Shown piece by piece: positions 10,921 through 22,287 of a DNA stretch of 64,000 bases. The DNA lies in contig CM068541.1 in the NCBI GenBank assembly GCA_035048495.1, forward strand, positions 6,455,929 through 6,519,928. The letters run 5' to 3'. The translations under genes were made by a program, and so were the position numbers. Origin of the DNA: Euptelea pleiosperma (Eukaryota; Streptophyta; Magnoliopsida; Ranunculales; Eupteleaceae). The notes beneath the pieces were generated by a model. That model was not told where the DNA came from, searched no databases, and worked only from the letters and a program-made list of their open reading frames with translations. How positions within the stretch are numbered: the first letter of the stretch is position 1; each line of letters starts with the position of its first letter.

Positions 10921-11560
10921 AGTTGGTGATCAGTATCGGTTCCAATTTGGTCTAGGTACTAACGTACCATGAACCAAAACCTATTATATACTTCGGTTCC
11001 ATGTCATTTTAGGTTTTTAGATCCGATTTTGAAATAACCATTTGATGAATGGTTCAGATTAACACATCAAAGTTGAACCAATAAGATCCCTAGTTTTAAG
11101 CTACACACAAGATCTAAAGGGACTGCACTAGTTTTAGAATTTGCATCAGGGAGGTGACATGTGTCACTTTAACCTCTTAGTGCTTGAGTGGGGCCTACCA
11201 TGCTTACCCACAAAGTAACCATAAAACATGGCTTCATCTCTAATTGAGATTTATGACTTTCGACACACTTCATCAATCAAATTTTTATTTTCTTCTGTAC
11301 TTTTTTCTTTTTCTTACTTCCTTTATGAACAGGTTTGTTGGGACACCTTTAATTGGTATTGTCGCTACGTAAAACTGTGATGGGTGTGTGGTGGGGTCGA
11401 ACCAATGATACCAATGGCTCAATGCATGGATCACACTACTAGGGAAAGGACTCAACCCTAGGTCGTAGCCAATAATTCAACCAACTTTAGTTGGAAAGTT
11501 CATGCTTTCAGGGTCTAGCCGGTTTAGCCTGGAACGATTGGTTAAATGGTTTTTTTTTGG
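10921..11560. other. Intergenic stretch, nothing recognised
   Basis: No ORF, inverted repeat or RNA gene of note was seen. Confidence 0.4.
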
Positions 11561-12010
11561 ACGGGATATTGGCACCCGTATTTTCGCTTAGTAAACCCAA
11601 AAATCCCCCTCCCTCCTTTTTCACTCATCACAGCCATAATAATAAAAATTAAAAATTAAAAAAATTAAAAAAAACCCAAAAAAAACTGAAAAAAAAAAAA
11701 GAGGAGGAGGACGCCGCCACCGCAGGTACGTCTCTCTCTCTCTCTCGATTCTGGGCTGCATTGCCTCTAGGACTACTAAGGGTTGCTGAGTGTGGCATTC
11801 CACCCTCGACCTCGGGGGCTACCAAGGTCGCCCAGAATTGAGAGAGAGAGAGAGACGTACCTACAGCAGTGGTAGCAGCGGTGGCATCGTCCTCCTCCTC
11901 CTTCTCTTCTTCTTCTCTGTTTTTTTTTTTTTTTTTTGTCTTTTTTTTTTGTGGGTGGGCATGATGAGTGATGGGTTTACTGAGCAAAAACGCGGGTGCC
12001 AATATCCCGT
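11561..12010. mobile_element. Foldback MITE with microsatellite core (relative of 8971-9535)
   Basis: The ends ACGGGATATTGGCACCCG and CGGGTGCCAATATCCCGT are perfect inverted repeats, and the arms continue imperfectly through TTAGTAAACCC / GGGTTTACTGA. The core has the same architecture as 8971-9535: GGAGGACGCCGCCACCGCAG, then GTACGTCTCTCTCTC, facing GAGAGAGAGACGTAC and a CTCCTCCTCC run. No convincing target duplication was found because both flanks are T-rich. Confidence 0.72.
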
Positions 12011-12845
12011 TCCTTTTTTTTTTTCAGTATCTAGGCCTCTTAGAGCACCCGACTAATCCCACGGGACACCTATAGTCACCCCTTCCACACATGCCATAGT
12101 GTTCTGGGAGAGTTAATGTGGACTGAGCCACTTATTACCCTACTCTTTCCAGGCATGGCCCCAAGGAGAGTTGAACTCATAACCTCCTACTTAATTTTTG
12201 GAGTGAAGTCCTGGCCACTAAGAGAAGATAAAGACATTTTGAACTAACGATGATCCAAATGAACTTTTGAAGAAAAATACACATTTTCAAAAATGTATTT
12301 TCAGAAAAGTAATTTTTTTAAATAAATATTTTTTGAAAAATGGCGATCCAAACACCCCCTAACCCAAAAAGGTTCTTAATTCAAATGGTATTCTAATAGA
12401 GGTAAGAAAGTGCATGAAAGAAATTAATTTGTTTTGATAAATTAAGATATTCAACAAGAATTTAGTGACTAAAAATTGTAAGATGAAAAGTAGAGGACGC
12501 GGTACTGAAGAATGCGCCACTTGGGCATTTTTAGGTGCACAATGCCGCAACGAGAGGCGCCACGTGGGACATTTATCAAATTTTTTAGGAAGCATATTCA
12601 AATTATTCTAAAGAATATTCATAAGATACAAATTATCGGTTTTTTTTTTTGTTTTTGCTTTAATTTTTTGTGGAATTTCTTAATAAATTTTCGAATGACA
12701 GACCCAAATTATACTCGAATTTTTTCCGTACCGTATTTTTGCCGTAGGCAAAGTAGAGAACATATCTTAAGTGGCAGGCCTCACCTTTATCACCATATCT
12801 AATCAAAATATGGTTGAATAGCATTCTCACACCACACTTGTGTGT

Positions 12846-12882
<37 letters not shown>

Positions 12883-12993
12883 TGGGCATGTTGGTCATTT
12901 CTTGAATAAGCAGGGTTAGTTTGATAAGGACCAATATCCACCATATCCAATATATATGTGATGGGTAAGTGATAATGGGCTAGGTACGAAAAG
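12011..12993. other. Intergenic DNA and promoter side of the small membrane protein gene
   Basis: No ORF is recognised. The sequence near 12345-12360 (CCAAACACCCCCTAA) looks like one end of a further MITE whose partner was not found. A compound (TG)n(GA)n microsatellite lies at 12841-12882. The final 100 bp should include promoter and leader of the gene starting at 12994; no unambiguous TATA box was identified. Confidence 0.45.
12841..12882. repeat. Compound (TG)n(GA)n microsatellite
   Basis: About 16 bp of TG-type repeat runs directly into about 26 bp of GA repeat, roughly 110 bp upstream of the start codon at 12994. Confidence 0.9.
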
Positions 12994-14116
12994 ATGGCTA
13001 AGATGACTCTCTCTTCTGCTACCACCATCCCTTCTCTCCTTCCAACCCCATTATCGTCCCAATCTCTCTCCTACACTCGCTTTAAGTCACAGAAGGGAAG
13101 ATCTCAGCGTTTCAAAGTTCAGGCAAATTTAGGTAAGATAAAGCTCTTATCTTTCACTAATCATGTTTAGAATTCTTTTTGGCCAAATAAAGCTTAGATG
13201 ACAATTGGGTTTTGTAGATGGTGGAGATGGAGATATCAAGAGAGCAGAGAAGAGGAAATTCATCACCAGAGAAGAAGAACCTGAACAGTAAGCACTCTCT
13301 TTTGTAAAAACCAGTGGTTGATTTCAAATTTTTCTTATTAGTCTGTTCTAAAATTGAAACCTTAAAAACGCTTTCACATGTTACCTACCCATTTGATATG
13401 GATCATTCACAGAAGATATAACTCTAAACAGAATTGAACGGTGAAATAAGATTCATGAGATAAGGCGTAGATAATGACAGTTACCCAATTCATCAATGGT
13501 CCAAATATTTTTTGGGGTATGGCCCAATCCTAGAGATTAACTGGACCATTCGATAAATGGGCATTTTTTTTTTCTCGCTGAATGATGTGATATAATAAAA
13601 AATAAAAAAAAAGGGGAAAAAGATTACAAAAGAGGGTGAATCAATACACCCGGAAAATAAAAGAAGTGAAAAGAAAAGGGAAACAGGAAGAGAGGGAAGA
13701 CATTAAGCTACAAAACGATAGTATGTCTTCGAGGGGTCTTCAACAGAGGAGAGAAATGGAGGTCTTCCATTCCATCCCACCATTGAATAGGACGTTGTTC
13801 AGTTTGTTTTTTAATAATTTGTACTGTTTGAGTATAATTCGAGAATTTACTAACTATGATCAGGGTATTATTGGGGAAGATAGGCCTTAAATTGTTTGGA
13901 TTTCTGATTATCGGAAGCGATTTGAATTAGTTGATAATGGTTTTAATTGTAACAGAGATTTGCAAGTGTAGGTATTGGCAGACAGCAGGAGAAAGGAAAG
14001 GGGAGAATCCCATGATGACACCTCTACCCTACATCATCATATTTGGTATGTCGACTCCTTTCGTGATCCTAGCCATTGCTTTTGCTAATGGTTGGGTCAA
14101 GGTTCCTGTCCGGTAA
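12994..14116 (+). CDS. Small plastid-targeted single-span membrane protein, conserved, function unknown
   Basis: Three exons assembled by hand: 12994-13132, 13218-13287 and 13972-14116, with canonical GTAAG donors and TAG acceptors in matching phases, giving 117 aa. Residues 1-40 are rich in Ser, Thr and Pro with basic residues and no acids (MAKMTLSSATTIPSLL...), a good chloroplast transit peptide, with likely cleavage near RFKVQA. A short acidic/basic stretch (DGGDGDIKRAERKKF) follows, then a conserved-looking tail with one membrane helix (PYIIIFGMSTPFVILAIAFA) and the end NGWVKVPVR. The size and layout fit thylakoid or envelope proteins coexpressed with photosynthesis genes. From memory only, Arabidopsis has a small transmembrane-protein gene beside its GnTII locus; this may be the same neighbourhood but was not checked. 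Function is not inferred. Confidence 0.78.
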
Positions 14117-14843
14117 GGAGGATGACAACTACATCGACGGTGAGATAGCAACATCTGATCTGATGCAGGGGCAAAGACAAACCTCCTTCAATTCAATTAT
14201 GAGCATCGAGTAATCAAATGTGTATATGCGTTCATACTGCTATGCATTTTGATTTAATCCTACTTTGTATTTTTCAACCACCACACCTCTTTCCTATCAA
14301 TTTGCTTGGTAGAGATGTCAATCAAGATGACCATCGACCATTGGGGCTATGGCCCATATTCGATCAGTGCGACTTTAGGGCCAATGGTCACCTCAATTGC
14401 ATGGGTCCAGATTTATGGGCTCATGCACTGCTGGAATGAGTACTTGCACTGATCAGATCAATTATTATCGAAGCATATATATCAATATCTGAATCCGAAA
14501 AACATATGAAGATCAGAAACCATCCAAATCTGAATTTTCCGAAATTTTCGGGTAATATATTCGTTATTCGATTCCAAATTGGAATTTTCAACCATCAATT
14601 AACACCCCTACTGAAAGGAAAATCATTAGCAAGAACAGAGTATTAGCAAACAAGAGAAAATCAGAGTTCCTAAATAGATCTTCTGCAATAAATAGATCAC
14701 GGGGCTTATGGCCAAGATACATAAACTTTATAGTAATCTCTGACCTCTCAAATAGAGCAAACGGTCAGACCTTATAGCACAAAGTACCCAGAAAACCAAA
14801 AGCTTTGTAGTAGTAGTATCTCAAGTTACTAAAATAGACTCAG
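14117..14843. other. Convergent intergenic region between two 3' ends
   Basis: Holds the 3' flank of the plus-strand small membrane protein gene and of the minus-strand unknown gene. The short open frame at 14218-14439 shows no recognisable features. Nothing else is seen. Confidence 0.45.
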
Positions 14844-16044
14844 TTATTGAGAATAAGACCTTTCAAATTGAGACTCATGGCAATGTGGGTCAAGCCAGTC
14901 CCGAGAATTCTTTGGCATGGTAACACTTCCCTTGCTGCTACCGACTAGCTCTCGCAGATTCTCCACCTTATTCTCCCTCGATGTCCCTGTGAACTTCCTG
15001 TCTGCTTCCTTCAGCTTCTGCTTGAACCGCTGCTTACGGCCAGCCGCATTCAGCTCTTGCTGCTTCGCTTGTGAAGGAGGCGCCCCGTGTGGCCCCAAGT
15101 AGATCTTGTCTTCTTCCTTGGTGACCTGTCCAGGTGTAACACATCTACAATTATTAACCTTACTTTTGTAAAAGCTAAAAGTTGAAGAAAATTTAATACA
15201 CAAACTGTCCCAATGCATATATTTGAATGGAATACAAACAGAAGCTTTTTTTTTTCATTTTTCTTGTCCTTTCTGACAGAAAAAGAGGACCCTTTGACAC
15301 TCACCTTGGGAGAGGAAGGTTGCAAGTCCTTCACTTCTGGAACATCCGGCTTACCTAAATCCGAGTCTCCTACCGCCAAACTTGGGATCACGAATCCATC
15401 AGTATCTGAAACAAAAGATCCAAGGCTCAGTCATAAATCATATGTTGTATACCCCGTAAACGATTTGTCTGAGAGCTAAGTTATAAGTTATTTATTAAAC
15501 TAGCTTAGGCAATGATATATACTAATTCAAAGAGTGTTTTGAGATTCAAAATTATTTCTGTAAAAATTAACAGACAGGAGCTCAAGATGAGGTCAAATGC
15601 AAAATTAAATGGTAAGATAAGGCAACAAACGAAGGTGTTGATGGGCAAGTTGTTCCATTTTCATGCTTTACATAAGGATTCTTTATGTTCCTTGCCACTT
15701 CTTCTATCACTAGGAAAATAGGCTATTCATTGCGGCTAAATCTAGTGTTGCACCACATCCTCTACTTGTAATTAAATTACAGACCTTAGCGCTCTTCTAG
15801 AACATTGGAGTCTGCCTCTGAATCCCACATCAAAACAGACTCAACAAGGATGACTAGAACCTGTCAGCGATACACGCCCCAGCGACACCCCCCATGTACA
15901 GAATTTCAACTACTTAATTGATTCGCTGAAAATGCAAGCTTCTAGAAGAGTATAAAATACAGATTTTTTTGGATCGACCTCACAAAGATCAGCCCTTCAA
16001 TCATGTCCATGTGGGCCCCACATAAGTGTGTCAACTGTCAAATG

Positions 16045-16081
<37 letters not shown>

Positions 16082-18910
16082 CAGTAATTAACAAAGCTAT
16101 ATAACTAGTATATTAAGTATAAGTGGCTTGACTTTAGCTAGCAAATGCCTGAACCATGTTACAAGGGCTAGGGGTGGGTCCCGAACATGTAAAGCAGTGG
16201 CCTAGGCGTCGCATAGGTGAAGCTTTGACTAGATCGGAAGAAACCATCTCGACTACTAAAGGGTTATACTGGACTTTTCCAAACTTAATAGGTCTCAGGG
16301 AAAAGAAAAGGATAAACCAAAAAGTGTCAGTATGGTAGTCAAGAGGATTTGCAACCACACAATTATCTTCTTGCTAATTTTAATGATGAGGGATGTATGA
16401 TTCATGACCTCTGGCAAGAAAAGAGTGAAACTGGCAATATCTGCAACTAGATTATACATGTTAAACACCTTATCATTTTGTTTAATTGCTTGGAAAATAG
16501 AAAGAGAGAATAATGGTTCATGGACAGCCTCTTCAACATGGCATACACTGACTCGGGCCACCTCACCTATATGGATTAATGAGGCAGGTACCTGCTAAGA
16601 GCGTCACATGATAACACATCCTATATGTGACATCTCATAGATCTCACCTATTGGGTGCCATGAGCGTCGCACCATGTCGATAAATGGTGATGCATCGACT
16701 CAACTTACGTGGACCATACCAACTAATGAAGTCAAACACGTAGACAAAAGGGGATTTCCGTGGACTTCCCTTGACAAAAATGCGCTTCGGGGGTCATAGC
16801 AAGATCGAAGGACTGAAGAGTAAAGAGTGAAGAGTAGTGTGGTGACAGAGGTCCATAACCACTCGATGTGAGCTCCTTAGAACAGTATTGACATGCTGTG
16901 GAGTAGAAAGCGCAAGCCTGTGAAAAACTAGCGCCAACGAATGAATTGCTGGCAATGCCGATATTAATACTACTGCAATAGAAATGTCCCACTTACTAAG
17001 TGGGCTTAGAGGGCGCCCTATATGTTATCTCACTTCTAGAGCACCCCTTTGCACTCCTACAGGCCATGGCACCCAGGCTCATATAAATCACAGCACCTAT
17101 GCCAGTGCATTAGCCATGCCACAACCATACTCGAGAATTCGTAAGGACTGACCACTGGCCGTCATCATCGAGTGGCATGCTTGCACAAGGGCTCTGTCAA
17201 AAGCGACACCCCAAAGAACTCTCTTATAAATTGGAAGCCTTATGGAAAAAGGCAGAACTGTCTATGATTTGAGCCATAAGGAAAAAATTTATAATCTCCA
17301 CACATATCGTACTGGACAAAGAACCTGCCCTCATTGCATTAATGTGTTGAATGGCAGGAGGTAATTAATGTTTACTTGAAAGGAGCCAAAGATTCAAAGA
17401 TGGTGGAGTTTTCTTAGCTGAGGATTGAACTATTGTACATACAGAGGGAAATGTAACAACTGAGAAGGCAACATGAAGAACTTGAGCTGTAATTTTCCAT
17501 GAAATCGTTGAATTCGGCCAAGCAACCAACAGTTGATCATTTACAAACAACGTATCTATTCAAGATTGATATTGCTTTATCTAGCATAAACAACCTTGTT
17601 TCATGAAAGGGCACAAGAACCACAACCCATAAAGATGACTAAATGGAAGGTCAAAATCAATGTACACCTCAAGGCTAACCTCACATTAATGAAAAAAGGG
17701 TAGACTTCAATCTATACCACGCTAGATTGTTTCAATTCAATTTTTATGAGGTACCAGTTAGTCCATTTATGATTGGATGGAGTTGATGACAGTTCAACAC
17801 CAGTCATGTTTCCATGGTGCTTTCCTCCTACCAGCAATTAGAAGCTCCACATTGAGAACTGAGATTGAGCAAGGATTAGTTGTCCTTGTCATCAGTAAAA
17901 CCTTCTTTAGCTTGAGGTTAAAGCAGGATTTTAATGATAACCGTTCTATTATATTGAACGAGATTCAGGTAACACACTTATTATAAAGATCATTCCCGAG
18001 TTTGCTCCTCAGTAACTTATAATATCTTTGACAAGAAAATCAAGCAACTGATTGCCATGCAGACAAAGGAGACGGACCTATGGAAGCAAAAGAGTTGTGT
18101 ATAGAGAATTGTATCATTGCAGACTCGTTCTTTATTTATTTCAGGTTCTTCTAAGTTTCGGTTCAGGGCTAAGTATGAAGATGATTACAAACAAAGAAAA
18201 TGAAGAAAACCCATGTAATATATCTATAGATATCTCAAACAGATACACCATCAGATCAGACAGTTTAGAAAAGAAAATTCCAAAATTTTCACCTGCACAA
18301 ATTGGGAAAAAAATACATATCCATGAAACTAAAAACGCTTATATTCAATAAGAAAGGTAGGTTACATGATTCTAATCCTAAAAAACTGCCCATGAGAGCA
18401 ACATAAACAATAAAAAAATAAAAAATAAAAAAACGTTGTAATCCTAATAAATAAAAAAATGAACTAGTAATCCAAATGGAGAAATTTCCGTAATAATATG
18501 AACATGACCAAATCAGGATTCTACTACAAACTCCTAATTTTAAACCATAAAGATTTCTTCGCATCCACCCAATCAAAATACCCACAAACAGAAACAAAAT
18601 TCAGAAAAATTACCAGACTTAAAATCTAATAAAAAGATTTTTCTACAATACCCAAATCACGATTCTAAATAATTCAACTATGGGTGAAAAATTATCAATA
18701 TGCCACGAAGAAGAACATCTAAGAACATTAACAGAACCGAAATCGAAATACCCACATCAGGATTTCATCTCAGCAGCATTAATCAACATTTACAATTAAA
18801 ACACTTACTTCATGCTAAACAGAAGATAACCTAATAAAATTTAGGAAGTAAATCTTACCCCACTCATCTTCTTCGATTGAAGGAGTGGATTGAACTGAAG
18901 ACGGATCCAT
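14844..18910 (-). CDS. Conserved plant protein of unknown function, 144 aa
   Basis: Three minus-strand exons with matching phases: 18859-18910, 15305-15405 and 14844-15125. Donors are GTAAGA and GTGAGT; acceptors are TTTCAG and GACAG. The first intron is about 3.45 kb. The protein starts with an acidic segment (MDPSSVQSTPSIEEDEWDTD), continues through a Pro/Ser-rich linker with VKDLQPSSPK, then a basic, probably helical stretch (AKQQELNAAGRKQRFKQKL), and ends with a distinctive tail (MPKNSRDWLDPHCHESQFER). There is no signal peptide or membrane segment. It is probably a soluble, partly disordered, possibly nuclear protein. I recognise it as conserved-looking but cannot name a family or function. 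The clean splice phasing across three exons supports a real gene. Confidence 0.75.
16047..16078. repeat. (GT)n microsatellite in intron 1 of the 144-aa protein gene
   Basis: About 16 uninterrupted GT dinucleotides. The rest of this 3.45-kb intron (15406-18858) has no ORF or transposon structure that I could recognise. Confidence 0.9.
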
Positions 18911-19078
18911 GGAACGCAGATGATCATGGATTTCAACAGCTAGAGGGCGCAAAAGCCCAGAAGTTTCACGAATCTTCAGAACAGAAAACGAGATAAGTAG
19001 ATAAAAAAATAAAATGAGAACTTAAAAACAACCCAGATAGATTGCTAAGCTACTTTGGAAAATCACAAAAACAGAAGG

Positions 19079-19149
19079 AAAACCCTAACCCTAAAAAGCT
19101 GGAGAGAGCAAAAAAGATGGCGATTCTGCAATTGTCCCTGGCTTATATA
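19079..19149 (-). promoter_or_regulatory. TATA box and telo-box of the 144-aa protein gene
   Basis: On the minus strand TATATAAG occurs at 19142-19149, in the right orientation and about 235 bp upstream of the ATG at 18910. About 50 bp downstream, 19079-19095 reads AAAACCCTAACCCTAAAA on the plus strand, a double telo-box (AAACCCTA) of the kind found near the start sites of plant translation and growth-related genes. A start near 19110-19120 would put the telo-box just inside the transcribed leader. Confidence 0.6.
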
Positions 19150-19459
19150 CCGAGAGATTTACAGTCGGAGGAGTTCCATGAAATGTCGAAATGACTGTTT
19201 CGTAAGCTATACGTTAGTAAGGTAGGAAAGGATAATTTCGTCATTAAGAAATTTAAGGGTAAATTGGTAAATAAATAGCGATGTCTGATGCAACCTTTTT
19301 TGATTCATTTGCTTAAGCGTATGATTAAGGGTGAAAATATTTCTGAAAGTAGAAGCGATTTTGATGCTGCAATGTTGGCATGTATCAGCAGTGCCATCTC
19401 TAAATGGCAGGTGGGCCCACATCACTCCAATCAAATCATGTCTCCCACTGCCCTCGTCC

Positions 19460-19845
19460 GCGGAGTAAAACTTGGCTGACTGACGACGGTCAGCGAATCC
19501 ATGACCGCCCACATTATGAGCCACGTGGTTTTTAGAGGATGCTAACTGTATAGATGTTTGCCCAAGACCTACAAGCCAAAAATCAGCCTGATTAGTGATT
19601 TCAAACCTTTCGATCTTGTACTCCAAATAATGGTAAATAATGATCAAATTCAAACGGTAAAAATCAACACATGAAAATGACTCAAATCCAATGCTTCCGA
19701 AATCATTAATCAGGTTGATTTTGGGTTTGTAGGACCACCTAGGGATTTGCCAAACATCAATACGGTAAATGTCCTCTAAAAATGTGACACGTGGCTCATA
19801 TTGTGAGTGGTGAGTAATAGCGCCCTTCAGCCAAGTTTTACTCTC
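19460..19845. mobile_element. Foldback MITE carrying two G-boxes
   Basis: Arms start GAGTAAAACTTGGCTGA (left) and end TCAGCCAAGTTTTACTC (right). They continue through TGAGCCACGTGG, TTTTTAGAGGA and AGATGTTTG...CAAACAT, to AAATCAGCCTGATTAGTGAT near the centre. CACGTG occurs at 19522-19527 and 19788-19793. It is the same family as 2714-3315 and lies about 320 bp upstream of the TATA box at 19143. Confidence 0.7.
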
Positions 19846-20120
19846 TTCAGTGAGTCCGGTTTTGCTCACGGACTTCTATGAGCCACGTGGCATATTCTTA
19901 AAGACCACTGACCGTCTAGATGTGAGAAAATTTTTGAAGCGTGGAATTTTTGAAGAAGGATAAAGGACCAATTGAAAAATGCCATATGGCGTCAAGTTAA
20001 CCCACTTAGGAACTCTTTCAAAAAATTTTCTATAAAAAACACCTCGTTTGGCATGAGAGGATAGGGTACGGGGGGTTCTTTTCTTTAAAAAATTAAAAGC
20101 ACTCCTCATTTGGGAAATAA

Positions 20121-20600
20121 GGGCCTATTTGGTAACGCACTGGGGCGGGCAAATAAAATATTTAGCCGCGCTAATATTCGCACTGTTGCGTTTGGCAGCC
20201 ACTCGCCCTCGGTAAATATTTAGCCGGGCCCACATATTTGTCTTCCGTGGCGGGAAAACATTTGATCAACCCCCCCTGAAAATATTTTCACGCCGATTAT
20301 GCCTTGGTGAGAAAATTTTATTTTCTCGTCGAAAAATCACTATTTTCAATACAAATTAATTTTTTAATATATAAAAAAAGATAAAAATGAATTTTTTTTA
20401 TCCTTTGACATAATATGTGGTTCCCACACTCCCCCAACCTATTTTTGACTTACTTTGATATGTGGGACCCACTCAAATTGTAAGAAATTGAAGTAAGCTG
20501 AAGTGAGCTAGCTCATACACATACCAAACATTGTTAAATATTGATATGAGCAAATATTTAGCCAAGATAATATTCGCTTGGCTAAATATTCCTAGGTTCT
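20121..20600. mobile_element. Tourist-like MITE, 3'-truncated
   Basis: Preceded by TAA and starting GGGCCTATTTGGTAACGCAC. It aligns over about 470 bp, in inverted orientation, with the complete element at 54946-55441. Shared blocks include CAAATAAAATATTTAGCC, GGCTAAATATT, TTTTCTCGTCGAAAAATCAC and AGCTAGCTCA. The matching terminal repeat at the far end is missing. Confidence 0.82.
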
Positions 20601-20808
20601 GAAATTGAAACCCTAGAAAAAAATTTCCATTGGAGATACCTGCAACGCAACAAAGCTCTTCGGTTGATCACTTCTTCCGGGCTCCTTCTCCGCTATCCGG
20701 TTGATCACCTTTTCCGGACTCTCTCTCTCTCTCTCTCTCATCCATGGGATATATGGGTTGATGCCAATTAAGAGTTGACCCACTTGCCAAATTGAAGAAT
20801 ATTGACCA

Positions 20809-20920
20809 GGGGTTAGAAATTTCAGAATGGGCTTGGTCCACCCTCATAGAAGATGAATCAATGGCTGAGGGTACAGATAACCCCAACAAAAAAACAGCCC
20901 ATTCTGAAATTTCTAACCCC
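20809..20920. repeat. Perfect 25-bp inverted repeat with 62-bp loop
   Basis: 20809-20833 (GGGGTTAGAAATTT...GGGCT) is the exact reverse complement of 20896-20920. The loop contains AGATGAATCAATGGCTGA, part of a dispersed repeat also found at about 21060, 54307 and 63955. Perfect arms suggest a recent origin. Confidence 0.85.
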
Positions 20921-20940
20921 GTTAAATGCGGTTTTCAAGT

Positions 20941-21090
20941 TACACGATGAAAATCAATGGTCCATAATTCTTCAACTTCTAACCAGTGTATGAATATCAG
21001 AATGGTTTGAATTTTTGTGAGGATGATCTCCTCACCATAGAGATCGTCCTCACCAAAAATCAGCCATTGATTCATCCTCTATGAGGGTAC
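20941..21090 (-). repeat. Dispersed repeat with hairpin 'GAGGATGATCTC' core (copy 1)
   Basis: Matches 54286-54445 in inverted orientation over the whole segment, including AATTTTTGTGAGGATGATCT, CTCACCATAGAGATCGTCCT and CAAAAATCAGCCATTGATTC. The core GAGGATGATCTC..GAGATCGTCCTC is self-complementary. Confidence 0.7.
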
Positions 21091-21207
21091 ACCAAGGTGT
21101 TGGTCAAGACTGTTGGTCACCGGAACCTGACCCGAAAAAAGGAACAGAGTAGATTATTTACAAGCCCGTTGGATTCTTAAATCTCCGGCGATTTGGAAGA
21201 GGGTCGT

Positions 21208-21597
21208 GATGTAACAAGGTATACCTGAGATCTTTTCATTTGTGGAAGCGGCATTTTTGGTAGTCACCACTGCCATCTGGGCCCACTGACCGCATGGATG
21301 TTTAGCCCACCCTTTAACAGACATTCATACAAAAAATCAGCTTGTTTAATGATTTTTAACCGTTGGTTGTAGTACTCAAAAAATGGTTGTATTCAACGGC
21401 TATAAGAACGCCTTAAATGGTGCTAAAAAGTGTTAAAATCTAATGGTCATAGATTACCAATCAAGGTGATTTTTGGTATGTATATCCACCAAGGGGTGGC
21501 ATAAACATCCAAGCGGTCAGTGGGCCCAGATAGCAGCCGTGACTACCAAAAATGCTGCTTCCGCAAATGAACAGTTTCAGGCATACCTTGTTACATC
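21208..21597. mobile_element. Mutator-like foldback MITE
   Basis: Long inverted arms: left GATGTAACAAGGTATACCTG followed by GGAAGCGGCATTTTTGGTAG and GGGCCCACTGACCGC.TGGAT; right is their complement ending CAGGCATACCTTGTTACATC. The centre holds 'AAAAATCA.C.TG.TT..TGAT' and its complement. The family resembles 2714-3315 but has different outer ends. Confidence 0.75.
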
Positions 21598-22092
21598 TTT
21601 TTCCAGTGAGGCTTGGAAAAAATTGACAACTGACAAAGCTTCTTTGTCCTGCCCTCACGCGCCAAACGAGAGGTGTTTTTATTTTTTTTAAAAAAACTTT
21701 TAAAAAGGTTACTTACCTGGGTTAACTTGACCTTAACTTAACGGTCATGTGGCATTTTTCAATTGGTCCTTTATCCTTCTTAAAAAATTCCGCAGCTTCA
21801 AAATTTTTCTCCTACAGATGTTTAGGCCATTAAGTGAACAGACCAAAAATCATATTTCTAGTTAATGGATTCGTGTCTTATTCATGGGTTGATTTTAACC
21901 TTTGGATTCGACGATTATTTAGGATACTTAGAACCAACGGCTAGAAATCACCAACTAGGCTTGTTTTTGGTCTGTAGGTCCAGGATTCAAACATCTATAA
22001 AGTCAGCGGTATTAAAGAATGTGCCGCGAAGCTCATATGGATGTACAGTGAGCGTCCCTCAAGGACGTCGTGAGCAAATTGGAACTCGCGAC

Positions 22093-22287
22093 CATGGTTG
22101 AAAATCTGCCCACCGGTCCGGATCCAGATCAGAGGCTTGATCGGTTTTCTCAGATCGTCTCGCCCGAGATGACAGTGTTGGTTCTTCATGAACCGTGAAT
22201 CTTGGGCGAGACGACTCCATTCCGGGATCGTCTCAAATCTCAATAGCCACCGATCCAAAATGGGATCGACCAAGACTTCAAACCATT
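22093..22287. mobile_element. Probable hAT-like MITE, GATCG-rich
   Basis: Starts CATGGTTGAAAATCTG and ends AGACTTCAAACCATT, a weak inverted repeat. The GATCC/GATCG-rich interior recalls the firm hAT MITE at 58149-58750 (CATGGTTCGAAGTCTCGGG). No good 8-bp duplication was found, so the boundaries are tentative. Confidence 0.4.

Larger units (their letters stand above)
19866..22045. mobile_element. Large nested inverted-repeat composite
   Basis: The left arm (about 19866-20110) and right arm (about 21650-22045, inverted) share, in order, ATGAG.C.CG.GGCA.ATTCTT, GAAGGATAAAGGACCAATTG, AAAAATGCCA.ATG, AAGTTAACCCA and ACACCT..CGTTTGGC. The right arm additionally holds a complete 'AAAAATCA...' foldback unit where the left arm has only ends (AGATGTGAGAAAA). 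Between the arms lie a truncated Tourist MITE, a hairpin, a dispersed-repeat copy and the Mutator-like element at 21208-21597. Confidence 0.65.

Noticed and set aside
11621..12056. Open frames with Glu/Lys and Phe/Leu runs
   Set aside because: Low-complexity translation of a foldback MITE core.
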